The translations under genes were made by a program, and so were the position numbers. This document shows positions 9,903 through 18,120 of a stretch of DNA of 64,000 nt, piece by piece. The notes beneath the pieces were generated by a model that saw nothing but the letters and a program-made list of their open reading frames with translations, did no database searches and was not told the origin of the DNA. Origin of the DNA: an uncultured Alistipes sp. Lineage in GTDB: Bacteria > Bacteroidota > Bacteroidia > Bacteroidales > Rikenellaceae. The DNA lies in assembly GCA_938014215.1 (NCBI GenBank), contig CALLRW010000039.1, forward strand, positions 62,001 to 126,000. The letters are read 5' to 3'. The number at the start of each line of letters is the position of its first letter. Position 1 is the first letter of the stretch.

Positions 9903-12128
9903 ATGAAACTCTCTCTGAAACTCTTCCCGGCCCTGCTCTTTCTGACGGGCTGCGGAGCGAACAACGGCGCCGCGACCAGCAACGTGGCACCCTATCTTGA
10001 CCCCTCGCGCCCGATCGAGGAGCGGGTCGAGGATGCACTGCAGCGCATGACCCTCGAGGAGAAGGTCGCCGTGCTCCATGCACAGTCGAAATTCTCGTCG
10101 GCGGGTGTCCCGCGTCTCGGTATCCCCGAACTCTGGTGCACGGACGGCCCGCACGGAATCCGTCCCGAGGTATTGTGGGACGAATGGGACCAGGCCGGTT
10201 GGACCAATGACTCGTGTACGGCCTTTCCGGCACTGACCTGTCTGGCCGCCACGTGGAATCCCGCCATGTCGGCCCTCTACGGAAAGTCGATCGGCGAGGA
10301 GGCCCGCTACCGCGAGAAGGATGTGCTGCTGGGCCCCGGTGTGAACATCTACCGCACGCCGCTCAACGGCCGCAACTTCGAATACATGGGCGAGGATCCC
10401 TACCTCTCGTCGCGTATGGTCGTGCCCTACGTCCAGGAGGTGCAGAAGAACGGTGTGGCGGCCTGCGTGAAGCACTACGCGCTGAACAACCAGGAGACGC
10501 GTCGCGGCGACGTGAATGTCGTGGTCGACGACCGCGCCCTGCGCGAGATCTACCTGCCGGCCTTCGAGGCGGCCGTCAAGGAGGGCGGCGCCTGGTCGAT
10601 CATGGGCGCCTACAACCAGTACCGCGGCCAGCACTGCTGCCACAACCAGTATCTGCTGAACGACATCCTGAAGGGTGAATGGGGCTTCGACGGCGCGGTC
10701 ATTTCGGACTGGGGCGGTGTGCACGACACGAAGCAGGCCGCCGAGAACGGTCTCGACCTCGAGTTCGGATCGTGGACCAACGGCCTGAACTGGGGTGCCA
10801 GCAATGCCTACGACAGCTACTACCTGGCCCGTCCCTATCTGGAGATGCTCAAGCGGGGCGAGGCCGACATGAAGACGCTCGACGACAAGGTGCGCCGCGT
10901 GCTGCGGCTGATCTTCCGCACGGCCATGAACACGCAGAAGCCCTTTGGATCGCTCAATTCGCCGGAGCATGTGGCCGCCGCACGGCAGATTGCCGGCGAG
11001 GGCATGGTGCTGCTGAAGAACGACGGCGGAGTGCTGCCGCTCGATGCGTCGGCGGTGAAGCGGCTGCTCGTCGTGGGTGAGAATGCCGTGAAGATGATGA
11101 CCGTGGGCGGCGGCTCGTCGTCGCTCAAGGTGCGTCACGAGTGTCTGCCGCTCGAGGGAATCCGTGCAGCCGTGGGCGACGGCTGCGAGGTGGTCTACGA
11201 GCGCGGTTATGTCGGCGACGTTACGGGCGATTACAACGGCGTCTCGTCGGGACAGGATCTCAAGGAGTCGCGCAGCGAGGAGCAGCTGATTGCCGATGCC
11301 GTCAAGGCGGCCCGGGAGGCCGATGCCGTGATCTTCGTCGGCGGTCTGAACAAGAGCGGCTATCAGGATTGCGAGGGGCTCGACCGTCAGCAGTACGGGC
11401 TTCCCTATGCACAGGATCGGGTGATCGAGGCGCTGGCCGAGGCCAATCCGCGGCTGGCGGTGGTGATCGTCTCGGGCAACGCCGTGGCCATGCCGTGGAT
11501 CGACCGCGTTCCGGCGGTGGTCGAGGCGTGGTTTGCCGGTTCGGAGGCCGGAAATGCCCTGGCCGACGTTCTCTTCGGCAAGGTCAACCCCTCGGGCAAG
11601 CTGCCCTTTACGTTCCCCGTGCGGTTGGAGGACAATGCCGCCCATGCCATGGGTGAATTCCCGGGCGGCGATTCGGTCCGCTACAACGAGAGCATCTTCG
11701 TCGGATACCGCTGGCACGATACGAAGCAGATCCGGCCGCTCTTTGCCTTCGGTCACGGTCTGAGCTACACGACCTTCGAGATCTCCAACGTGAAGGCCGA
11801 CCGGGAGTCGCTCAACGCGAAGGGTACGCTGCATGTGACGGCCGATGTCCGCAACACGGGCGATCGGGCCGGTGCCGAGGTCGTACAGCTCTATATCGGT
11901 GACGAGGAGTCGTCGCTGCCGCGTCCGGTGAAGGAGCTCAAGGGCTTCGAGAAGGTGACGTTGAATCCGGGCGAGACGCGCCAGGTGACCTTCACCGTAG
12001 GGCCCGAGGCTCTTCGCTACTACGACGATACGAAGGGTGAGTGGGTACTCGAACCGGGACGCTTCACAGCCTTCGTAGGAGCCGCTTCGGACGATATCCG
12101 CGGAAGCGTCGACTTTACGCTGGAGTAG
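9903..12128 (+). CDS. Glycoside hydrolase family 3 beta-glucosidase (lipoprotein)
   Basis: A 741-residue exo-acting beta-glucosidase. The start at 9903 gives a clean lipoprotein signal (MKLSLKLFPALLFLTGC); an in-frame upstream extension would destroy it. Domains in order are the GH3 barrel (GIPELWCTDGPHGIR, KHYALNNQET), with the nucleophile Asp269 in GAVISDWGG, the GH3 alpha/beta domain (GMVLLKNDGGVLPL), and a C-terminal fibronectin-III-like domain (VRNTGDRAGAEVVQLYI). It is separated from the binding protein by 102 nt holding a hairpin and possible promoter, and is the last gene of the locus. It should release glucose from imported or periplasmic oligosaccharides. Confidence 0.93.
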   Translation: MKLSLKLFPALLFLTGCGANNGAATSNVAPYLDPSRPIEERVEDALQRMTLEEKVAVLHAQSKFSSAGVPRLGIPELWCTDGPHGIRPEVLWDEWDQAGWTNDSCTAFPALTCLAATWNPAMSALYGKSIGEEARYREKDVLLGPGVNIYRTPLNGRNFEYMGEDPYLSSRMVVPYVQEVQKNGVAACVKHYALNNQETRRGDVNVVVDDRALREIYLPAFEAAVKEGGAWSIMGAYNQYRGQHCCHNQYLLNDILKGEWGFDGAVISDWGGVHDTKQAAENGLDLEFGSWTNGLNWGASNAYDSYYLARPYLEMLKRGEADMKTLDDKVRRVLRLIFRTAMNTQKPFGSLNSPEHVAAARQIAGEGMVLLKNDGGVLPLDASAVKRLLVVGENAVKMMTVGGGSSSLKVRHECLPLEGIRAAVGDGCEVVYERGYVGDVTGDYNGVSSGQDLKESRSEEQLIADAVKAAREADAVIFVGGLNKSGYQDCEGLDRQQYGLPYAQDRVIEALAEANPRLAVVIVSGNAVAMPWIDRVPAVVEAWFAGSEAGNALADVLFGKVNPSGKLPFTFPVRLEDNAAHAMGEFPGGDSVRYNESIFVGYRWHDTKQIRPLFAFGHGLSYTTFEISNVKADRESLNAKGTLHVTADVRNTGDRAGAEVVQLYIGDEESSLPRPVKELKGFEKVTLNPGETRQVTFTVGPEALRYYDDTKGEWVLEPGRFTAFVGAASDDIRGSVDFTLE

Positions 12129-12166
12129 GCTGCGAGCCGGTTCCTGCCGGCTGAGGAATTCTTGAA

Positions 12167-12203
12167 AACGCCCGTCTGACCATTGTGTCAGACGGGCGTT
12201 TTT
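12167..12203 (+). terminator. Intrinsic terminator after the polysaccharide utilization locus
   Basis: A perfect 14-bp stem AACGCCCGTCTGAC (12167-12180) and its complement (12187-12200), with a 6-nt loop and a T run, lies 38 nt after the GH3 stop. Confidence 0.93.
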
Positions 12204-12220
12204 CGGTTTGACGTTCTGGC

Positions 12221-12883
12221 AGCTTGCAGGTCTCGGCTCTTAGCCGGGTTGTGCGTGGGTATGAGGAACGGAAACCTGATGGAGCCTCCGCAGCTTGCGA
12301 AGCCCGGCTCTTAGCCGGGTCGTGCGCAGTTATGAGGGTCGGAAACCTGATGGAGCCTCCGCAGCTTGTGAGCCCCGGCTTTTGCCGGGTCGTATGCGGT
12401 TATGAGGGTCGGAAACCTGTTGGAGCCTCCGCAGCTTACGAAGCCCGGCTTTTAGCCGGGTCGTGCGCGGTTATGAGGGTCGGAAACGGGTCGGAACTAC
12501 CGCAGCTTGCAGAGCCCGGCTCTTAGCCGGGTACCTTTTGGTGTCAAAAGGTACCACCAAAACCATCCGCAAGTCGCCTCCTGCGGGAACTGTCGGCCAA
12601 CCGAGCTGAGCGGGTGCAGTAAGATCAAGCCTATACAGCCTCCCGCTCCGGGCGCTCGGTCGACCGGCAGTTCTGATTCCGCTTTCGGCGAAATTGCGGA
12701 AACTTTTATTTTCTCTCAAGAGGTATCCGGGTTCAAGGACTTTAGAATCCCGATTGTGTGCGGAAAAGGTTCATCATCAGCCGAAGGCTCCCGCAACTTG
12801 CAAAGCCCGGCTTTTAGCCGGGTTGTGAGGGACGGAAACCTGATGGAGCCTCCGCAGCTTGCGAAGCCCGGCTCTTAGCCGGG
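12221..12883. repeat. Array of 70-71 bp repeats, each with a CCCGGCT/AGCCGGG hairpin
   Basis: Repeat units begin at the motif AGCTT at 12221, 12292, 12363, 12433 and 12504 (spacing 71, 71, 70, 71), with a degenerate copy near 12794 and a further one at 12856. Each unit contains a 7-bp stem of the form CCCGGCT-CTT-AGCCGGG (for example 12303-12319) and a conserved tail GGAAACCTGATGGAGCCTCC. Unique sequence at about 12556-12780 interrupts the array. The last hairpin (12867-12883) abuts the stop codon of cdaA, so it may serve as that gene's terminator. The frames open across the array look like artefacts of the repeat. Confidence 0.9.
12530..12555. other. Perfect palindrome within the repeat region
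   Basis: GGTACCTTTTG (12530-12540) and its exact complement CAAAAGGTACC (12545-12555) flank GTGT. It lies at the end of the fifth repeat hairpin. It could be a transcript hairpin or the relic of a mobile element end; nothing nearby decides between them. Confidence 0.7.
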
Positions 12884-13687
12884 TTATTCGGCGACTTCGT
12901 TGTTTTTGGAACGCTTGCGGGAGTTGATGGTCAGATAGCGCTGAAGGGTCTGCTGCAAACGGGTCGGGTCGAGATGCTGCCGGATCTCGCCGGCCTGGGC
13001 GATGGAGATCTCGCCGGTCTCCTCGGAGACGACGATGATGATGGCATCCGAAATTTCGCTCATGCCGATGGCCGCACGGTGCCGCGTGCCGAACTCCTTG
13101 GGCACGTCGCTCTGCGTGACCGGAAGGATGCATTTGGCTGCCACGATGCGGTCGCCCTCGATCAGTACGGCGCCGTCGTGAAGCGGGGCATTCTTGAAGA
13201 AGATGTTTTTCAGCAGCGGGGTCGAGACCTTGGCGTCGAGGGCGATACCCCCCTCGGCGATCAGACGCAGATCGCTCTGCTGCCCGATGACGATCAGGGC
13301 GCCGGTTTTGGTTTCGGCCATCTCGCGGCAGGCCGTGACGATCGGCGCGATGTTCGTCTGGACGGGATCCTCGCCCGAGGAGAAGATGCGGGTGATGAAG
13401 TTGAAGTGCTTCTGCCGCATGCCGATCATCTGCAGGAACCGCCTCAGTTCGGGCTGGAAGACGATGATCAGGGCGATGGCGCCCACGGAGATCAACTGTC
13501 CGAGGATGGTCGAGAGGAGCTCCATGTTGAGCGTGCGCACAACCACCCAGAGCAGGTAGACGGCGATGATTCCCGAGAGGATATAGGGGGCGTTGGTGCC
13601 TTTGGTCATGCGGTAGATCCAGTACATGATCATGGCCACCAGGACGATGTCAATCAGGTCGACGAATGTGAACGGAACGAATCCCAT
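12884..13687 (-). CDS. cdaA: Diadenylate cyclase CdaA (c-di-AMP synthase)
   Basis: A 267-residue membrane enzyme that joins two ATP to form c-di-AMP. Three hydrophobic helices span about residues 8-27, 35-52 and 59-77, followed by the DAC domain. The signature motifs are intact: DGA at 171-173 and RHR at 202-204 (GTRHRA). Length is normal for the TIGR00159 family. A minus-strand TACATTTG (13732-13725) lies about 40 nt upstream and fits the -7 consensus. In many Bacteroidetes cdaA is next to folP; here folP lies about 16 kb away. Confidence 0.95.
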   Translation of the reverse strand: MGFVPFTFVDLIDIVLVAMIMYWIYRMTKGTNAPYILSGIIAVYLLWVVVRTLNMELLSTILGQLISVGAIALIIVFQPELRRFLQMIGMRQKHFNFITRIFSSGEDPVQTNIAPIVTACREMAETKTGALIVIGQQSDLRLIAEGGIALDAKVSTPLLKNIFFKNAPLHDGAVLIEGDRIVAAKCILPVTQSDVPKEFGTRHRAAIGMSEISDAIIIVVSEETGEISIAQAGEIRQHLDPTRLQQTLQRYLTINSRKRSKNNEVAE

Positions 13688-13734
13688 CGCGCGGAAAATT
13701 TAAACAGGTTCGGTAATAACAGCGCAAATGTAGG

Positions 13735-13775
13735 AAAAAAAAACGACTTCCGCCGTTGGGGGAAGTCGGTTTTTT
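13735..13775 (-). terminator. Intrinsic terminator of the OmpH-like gene
   Basis: CGACTTCC (13744-13751) pairs with GGAAGTCG (13761-13768), followed on the minus strand by nine T (A run at 13735-13743). It lies directly behind the stop at 13793. A T run on the plus side makes it potentially bidirectional. Confidence 0.85.
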
Positions 13776-13792
13776 GTGCTTCGCGGACGAAG

Positions 13793-14380
13793 TTACTTCT
13801 TGTCGTTCTTTTTGTCGGCGGCGTAGAGCTCGTTGACCTTGGCCAGCACGGCCGGGGTGATATTGAGCGTCGTATCGGCATCGATCAGCGCCGAGGCGTT
13901 GATGATGAGTTTGTATTTGCCGTCGGCGTTGATTTCGCGCACGGCGCGCTGGAGCAGATCCTGGGCGCGGTTCGTGAAGACGTAGTTCTCTTCATCGAGG
14001 GCCTGGGCCTCCTTCTGGGCGTTGGTCTGGTAGGAGGCGACGCGTTTCTGGATGCTCTCCTGCTGGGCCTGGGCGTCGCGCGAGGTGATCAGACCCTTTT
14101 CGAACTTCTCCTGCAGCTGAGCGGCTTCGGCCTGGAGGCTCTGTTCGCGCTGGGCCCAGCTTTTCTGAGCCTTCTGGGTCTTCTCCTGAAGGGCTACGCC
14201 TTCGCTCTGATAGAGGTCGCACTGGGCGAGGACGGCTTCCACCTGTACGTAGGCGATGTCACTCGAGACGACCTGCTGCGCTACCGTTTCGATTGCGGTC
14301 TCGGTCTGCTCCGCGGTTTTCGTGCCGCAGGCCGTCAGAACGAGGGCCGCAGCCAATGCCGGAAATAGCGTTTTTTTCAT
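13793..14380 (-). CDS. OmpH/Skp-like coiled-coil lipoprotein
   Basis: A 195-residue protein whose first residues (MKKTLFPALAAALVLTAC) form a lipoprotein signal with Cys18. Residues about 40-60 (DIAYVQVEAVLAQCDLY) and the long charged helix that follows (about 65-150) match the Skp/OmpH periplasmic chaperone family, as does the ending region VREINADGKYKLIIN. Skp binds unfolded outer-membrane proteins; classical members are soluble trimers, so lipid anchoring is a variation. It is monocistronic, with TACCTTTG on the minus strand (14430-14423) as a likely -7 box and its own terminator. Confidence 0.83.
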   Translation of the reverse strand: MKKTLFPALAAALVLTACGTKTAEQTETAIETVAQQVVSSDIAYVQVEAVLAQCDLYQSEGVALQEKTQKAQKSWAQREQSLQAEAAQLQEKFEKGLITSRDAQAQQESIQKRVASYQTNAQKEAQALDEENYVFTNRAQDLLQRAVREINADGKYKLIINASALIDADTTLNITPAVLAKVNELYAADKKNDKK

Positions 14381-14583
14381 ATTGATTCGTAGAGTTTGGT
14401 TAAATATTCAGTATCGGAGTCACAAAGGTAAAAAAAAATCTTTATTTTTGCTTTCCGGATGATAATTTTATCGCACCTCACGGCGGAGAATTTCCGACTG
14501 TTGCGACGATCCGGCGGGCGGGTGTGCTCCGGACCGGATTCCGGAGCGGACGGGTGCCGCACTGCGGGGTCGGGAACGGCTTT

Positions 14584-14755
14584 CCGCCGGGAGCGGACCG
14601 GGGGCCGGGAGTGGATCGGGAGTAGACCGAGAGCGGACCGGGGGGCCGAAGCGGATCGGGAGCGGACCGGAGGGCCGGGAGTGGATCGGAAGTAGACCGA
14701 GAGCGGACCGGGGGCCGGGAGTGGATCGGAAGCGGACCGGGAGTGGCTGCACGGT
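14584..14755. repeat. Degenerate 12-14 bp GC-rich repeats in the ruvA leader
   Basis: Variants of GGGAGYGGAYCG recur throughout, with a larger block GGCCGGGAGTGGATCGG at 14603, 14673 and 14713. The array fills most of the 426-nt gap between the divergent OmpH-like gene and ruvA. No gene is visible in the gap. TATTTTTG at 14443-14450 is a possible plus-strand -7 box, which would put the array in the ruvA 5' leader. Confidence 0.8.
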
Positions 14756-14806
14756 GAGGCGCGGCCCGTGGCGGCGAGCGGACCGAAAGAACAAAAAGGA
14801 ACCATC

Positions 14807-15394
14807 ATGTACGAATATATCAAGGGCAGCGTGGCCGAGGTAGCCCCGACCTACGCGGTGATCGAAGCCGGAGGCGTGGGCTACTACCTGCATATCTCGC
14901 TCGAGACCTTTTCGGCCATCGAGCATGCCACCGAAACCAAACTCTTCGTGCACTACGTCGTGCGCGAGGATGCGCAGCTGCTTTACGGCTTCTCGACGAA
15001 GGTCGAGCGCGAGCTGTTCCGGCTGCTGATCAGCGTCTCGGGCGTGGGCGGCAATACGGCGCGGATGATCCTCTCGACCTATTCGCCGCGCGAACTGCAG
15101 GGGATCATCTCGTCGGGCAATGCCGTGCTGCTGAAAAATGTCAAGGGTCTCGGGCTGAAGACCGCCCAGAAGATCATCGTCGACCTGAGCGGCAAGCTGA
15201 TGACACTCGGGGTGGACGCCGGCGGCAGCCAGCCGGCGGGTCCCGACGGTGGGGTGGTCGACGAGGCGCTCGAGGCACTGGTCATGCTGGGATTTGCCCG
15301 CACGGCGGCCGAAAAGGTCGTACGGGCGGTGGTGCGCGAGGCGCCTTCGGCTCCGGTCGAGGAGGTGGTGCGCATGGCGCTCAAGCGGCTTTGA
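14807..15394 (+). CDS. ruvA: Holliday junction DNA helicase subunit RuvA
   Basis: A 195-residue protein that binds four-way DNA junctions and loads the RuvB motor. The start at 14807 (MYEYIKGSVAEV) is preceded by AAAGGA and matches the family's beginning; a longer frame upstream lacks similarity. Domain I is the OB fold (EAGGVGYYLHIS), then the helix-hairpin-helix domain II (VSGVGGNTARMILS and VKGLGLKTAQKIIVDL), a flexible linker (GGSQPAGPDGG) and domain III, which contacts RuvB (EALEALVMLGF). Length is normal. ruvB is not in the window. Confidence 0.96.
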   Translation: MYEYIKGSVAEVAPTYAVIEAGGVGYYLHISLETFSAIEHATETKLFVHYVVREDAQLLYGFSTKVERELFRLLISVSGVGGNTARMILSTYSPRELQGIISSGNAVLLKNVKGLGLKTAQKIIVDLSGKLMTLGVDAGGSQPAGPDGGVVDEALEALVMLGFARTAAEKVVRAVVREAPSAPVEEVVRMALKRL

Positions 15395-15538
15395 CGCTTT
15401 TCCCGCGGGCGGAACCGATGCGATTCGCGTTGCTGCTGAAATTTTATCGGGGAGCAAAAAGCCCGTTTCCTGCAGCGTGACGGCCTTTTGCCGCTCGGAA
15501 CCGGCAACTGGAACCCCAAAGAATCGTGTTTCCGCTTT

Positions 15539-15565
15539 TTTGGCAAGGGATTTGTTTTATCTTTG
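15539..15565 (+). promoter_or_regulatory. Candidate promoter of the 50-aa membrane protein gene
   Basis: TATCTTTG at 15558-15565 is an exact -7 match. TTTG at 15539-15542 is upstream with a 15-bp spacer, shorter than usual. The ATG follows 33 nt after the -7 box. Confidence 0.5.
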
Positions 15566-15598
15566 CAAAGTCAAGTTTACCAACCAAAGATGTAACCT

Positions 15599-15751
15599 AT
15601 GGAAGAGTTCCCTACCGGATTCCTGTACATTCTGCTCGGTGTCATCGTCGGAGCCGTCATCCTGGTTCTTATGACATACGTCTGGAAGCAATACAAATTG
15701 AACCGTTTGCAGAACCCGCACAAGGATTACTCCTACCACAAACACGAGTAG
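15599..15751 (+). CDS. Small single-span membrane protein, 50 aa
   Basis: A short gene with ATG at 15599-15601 and TAG at 15749-15751. It encodes a brief N-terminus MEEFPTG, one hydrophobic helix at about residues 8-29 (FLYILLGVIVGAVILVLMTY), and a polar, basic and His/Tyr-rich tail ending YSYHKHE. It has its own -7 box and an intrinsic terminator 46 nt after the stop, so it is a complete transcription unit, which supports it being real. I do not recognise the family. By shape it could be a small accessory subunit of a membrane complex; no function is assigned. Confidence 0.75.
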   Translation: MEEFPTGFLYILLGVIVGAVILVLMTYVWKQYKLNRLQNPHKDYSYHKHE

Positions 15752-15796
15752 TCCGACCGAACCCCCGCTCTCCAGGAAGTTTTTCCCCGTTTTTTA

Positions 15797-15826
15797 ATCG
15801 CCCCGGATGCTACGGGGCGATTTTTT
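15797..15826 (+). terminator. Intrinsic terminator after the 50-aa gene
   Basis: ATCGCCCC (15797-15804) pairs with GGGGCGAT (15814-15821), loop 9 nt, followed by six T. Confidence 0.9.
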
Positions 15827-15882
15827 GCGTTTATAGTGCGGATATCGGATTGTTTTTTGTACATTTGCACGATTATATGCCG

Positions 15883-16482
15883 ATGAAACAACTGCTCGTC
15901 ATACTGCTATTCGCCCTTCCGGTGGTGCTGGGCGGCTGCTCGCAGGAGGAGGACACGCTCTCCGACCAGCGTACGAAGCTCGTCTCCTATCTCGAGCGCA
16001 CCCATTCCCCCGCGCTGGTGATCGATACGTCGCTCGAGGAGGGGAGCCAGCTGCCCTACTATACGGTCTCGGGCAGCACAGTCTACCGCTACATCAAGAA
16101 CGCCTACGACCCCGATCGGGAGAACAAACCCGAAGTGGGGGCGAACTCCACCGTCACGATCACCTTCCGGGTCTACGTCTTCGAATATACGAACATCACC
16201 GATTCGACCTTCCCCTTCTGGTCGAACGACCCGCTGCTGATGAGCGCCTACGAGAATCTGGGGCTGACGATCGGTCAGGGAGGCTGGTCGTTCCAGCCGA
16301 TGCGCGTGGAGATGCGCGGCGACATACTAAAGGGGCTTCGCCATGCGTTATTGGGTTGTCGCCAGGGCGACGAGGTCGAGGCCTACATGACCTTCAACAT
16401 GGCCTACGGCGATACCTATTTCAGCACCATCCCGCGCGAGAGTCCCGTGGCCTGGTTCTTCACGGTGGATGCCGTCGAATAA
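15883..16482 (+). CDS. FKBP-like lipoprotein
   Basis: A 199-residue lipoprotein; MKQLLVILLFALPVVLGGC gives Cys19. ATG at 15877 is an alternative start two codons upstream. After a short polar region the C-terminal half resembles an FKBP-type prolyl isomerase fold (VEMRGDILKGLRHALLGC, GDEVEAYMTFNMAYGD), matching the family pattern of a Gly-x-x-x-Gly-Leu helix then an AYG loop. Several active-site aromatics are not obvious, so isomerase activity is uncertain. TACATTTG at 15860-15867 would place transcription start very near the ATG. The next lipoprotein begins 38 nt downstream, probably co-transcribed. Confidence 0.65.
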   Translation: MKQLLVILLFALPVVLGGCSQEEDTLSDQRTKLVSYLERTHSPALVIDTSLEEGSQLPYYTVSGSTVYRYIKNAYDPDRENKPEVGANSTVTITFRVYVFEYTNITDSTFPFWSNDPLLMSAYENLGLTIGQGGWSFQPMRVEMRGDILKGLRHALLGCRQGDEVEAYMTFNMAYGDTYFSTIPRESPVAWFFTVDAVE

Positions 16483-16520
16483 TGAATTGATTGATGGAGA
16501 AAAGAATCGCAACACAAAAT

Positions 16521-18104
16521 ATGAAGCTGATCACCCGTTTGCTGTATCTTCCGGTAGCCGGAATCCTGTTGCTGGCCTCGTGTGCCAAGGAGCAGACCGA
16601 ATCTTACGACAAGTTCGAAGACCAGGCCCTCGGGGCGTGGATGACGCAGAACCGCCCGGAACTGGTCGGCAATCTGCAGTCCGAGGGCAACTACTACGTC
16701 GAAGTGCTCGATGCCGGCGAGGATCTGTCGACGGTCAAGCCCGTGCGCGACACGGCCTGCTGGGTGCGGTTTGACTTCTCGGGCCGCGACCTGAACGGCA
16801 ATATCGTTCTCACGCGCCGTGCCGCCGAGGCCAAACTGGTCAATACCTACACGCGATACACCCACTACGTGCCCTATTACCGCTATTGCGGCACGACGAA
16901 CACGAGCCTCATGGAGGGCACCTTCCTGGCCATGCGCAACGTGCTGCAGCTCGATCCCGATTATGCGGCGGCCCACGGGCTGGATCCCGAATTCGAACTG
17001 CGCAAGGGGTCGAAGATTCGTCTCTACATGCCGTCGCGCATCGTCAGCTCGAGCGGTGTCGAGGGCGACGGCGGTTACGAGGGGCAGTATTCGCTCAGCT
17101 CGAGCCGGCCGTTCATCGTCGAGATGGAGATCACGAGCGTGGTGAAGAATCCGCTCGAGAACGAGGGCTCGGAGACCGACTCCTTCTGCACGGCCAACGG
17201 CGGGCTGTGGCTCTACACGACCAAGGGCGACGAGGCCGGTTCGTCGAAGATCCCCACGGGGTATGACGACGAAAACCACCCCTACAAGCTCCGTGAAAAG
17301 GGTTATCGCTGGGTGAGTGTCTGCGATACGGTGGCTCAGGTCTATGTCGACATGCTCTACGATCCGACCCGGGCGGAGGACAACCTCAAGTTCGACTTCC
17401 CGGTCTACTCCGAGGAGGGGACCCTGCTGCAGCAGAACAAACGCTACAACGTCGGCTATGCGCCCTACAACGACTCCGCTCTGGAGACGAAGATCGCCGA
17501 GGCCCTCAAGAAGCGTTTCCATGCCGACGAGGACTACAAGAACCCGGGACTTGCCAGCCGCGATGCCGACTCGGTGGGGCTGGAGGGTACGGCCAAGATC
17601 TGGTATATCGGCCGCATGCTCGACGGTTTCATCTTCGATACGAACATCGACGAAGTGAAGGAGATCATCTACGGCGAGGTGCCCTCCGAAGGCAAGGTGC
17701 TCTCCTATTCGCCCGAGGATGATCAGAGCGACATGATCCCGGCCTTCTACTATACGATTCCCAACCTCTGCTACGGGCAGTGGGCCGAGTTCGTGACGAT
17801 CTCGAGCCAGGCCTACGGTGCCTCGGGGCGTACGGGCAGCACGACGACCGAGGGCGGTTCGACGGGCTATTCGTCGAGCTATCTCGACTATCTGAACTAT
17901 TACAACTATTATAACAGTTATTACGGCAACAGCTACTACGGCAGCTATTACAACAACTACTACTATAACTATTATAACAGTTACTACTACAACTACAATT
18001 ACGGCAATACCTCGACGACGACGGAGACTACGACAACCGTTTCGACGGAGATTCCGCCCTACACGTCGCTGATCTTCCAGATCTATATCGAGCCGGCCGA
18101 ATAG
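16521..18104 (+). CDS. Large lipoprotein, FKBP-like regions, with Tyr/Asn-rich tract
   Basis: A 527-residue lipoprotein; the start at 16521 gives MKLITRLLYLPVAGILLLASC (Cys21), while ATG at 16494 would add nine residues. Segments such as CWVRFDFSGRDLNGNIV and KGSKIRLYMPSRIV resemble the beta strands of the preceding FKBP-like lipoprotein, and the protein may hold two such modules. Residues 454-495 form a tract with 22 tyrosines in 42 residues, the rest mostly Asn, Ser and Gly, followed by a Thr-rich stretch and a normal ending (SLIFQIYIEPAE). Function unknown; periplasmic or outer-membrane attachment is inferred from the lipobox. Confidence 0.72.
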   Translation: MKLITRLLYLPVAGILLLASCAKEQTESYDKFEDQALGAWMTQNRPELVGNLQSEGNYYVEVLDAGEDLSTVKPVRDTACWVRFDFSGRDLNGNIVLTRRAAEAKLVNTYTRYTHYVPYYRYCGTTNTSLMEGTFLAMRNVLQLDPDYAAAHGLDPEFELRKGSKIRLYMPSRIVSSSGVEGDGGYEGQYSLSSSRPFIVEMEITSVVKNPLENEGSETDSFCTANGGLWLYTTKGDEAGSSKIPTGYDDENHPYKLREKGYRWVSVCDTVAQVYVDMLYDPTRAEDNLKFDFPVYSEEGTLLQQNKRYNVGYAPYNDSALETKIAEALKKRFHADEDYKNPGLASRDADSVGLEGTAKIWYIGRMLDGFIFDTNIDEVKEIIYGEVPSEGKVLSYSPEDDQSDMIPAFYYTIPNLCYGQWAEFVTISSQAYGASGRTGSTTTEGGSTGYSSSYLDYLNYYNYYNSYYGNSYYGSYYNNYYYNYYNSYYYNYNYGNTSTTTETTTTVSTEIPPYTSLIFQIYIEPAE

Positions 18105-18120
18105 CCGCCCGGAAGGGGCG

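Noticed and set aside
12224..12526. A 100-codon frame across the 71-bp repeats
   Set aside because: It encodes the repeat unit itself, shifts where a unit is 70 bp, and lacks a start context.
12221..12883. CRISPR array
   Set aside because: Units are contiguous 70-71 bp repeats without unique spacers of constant size, and no cas gene is near.
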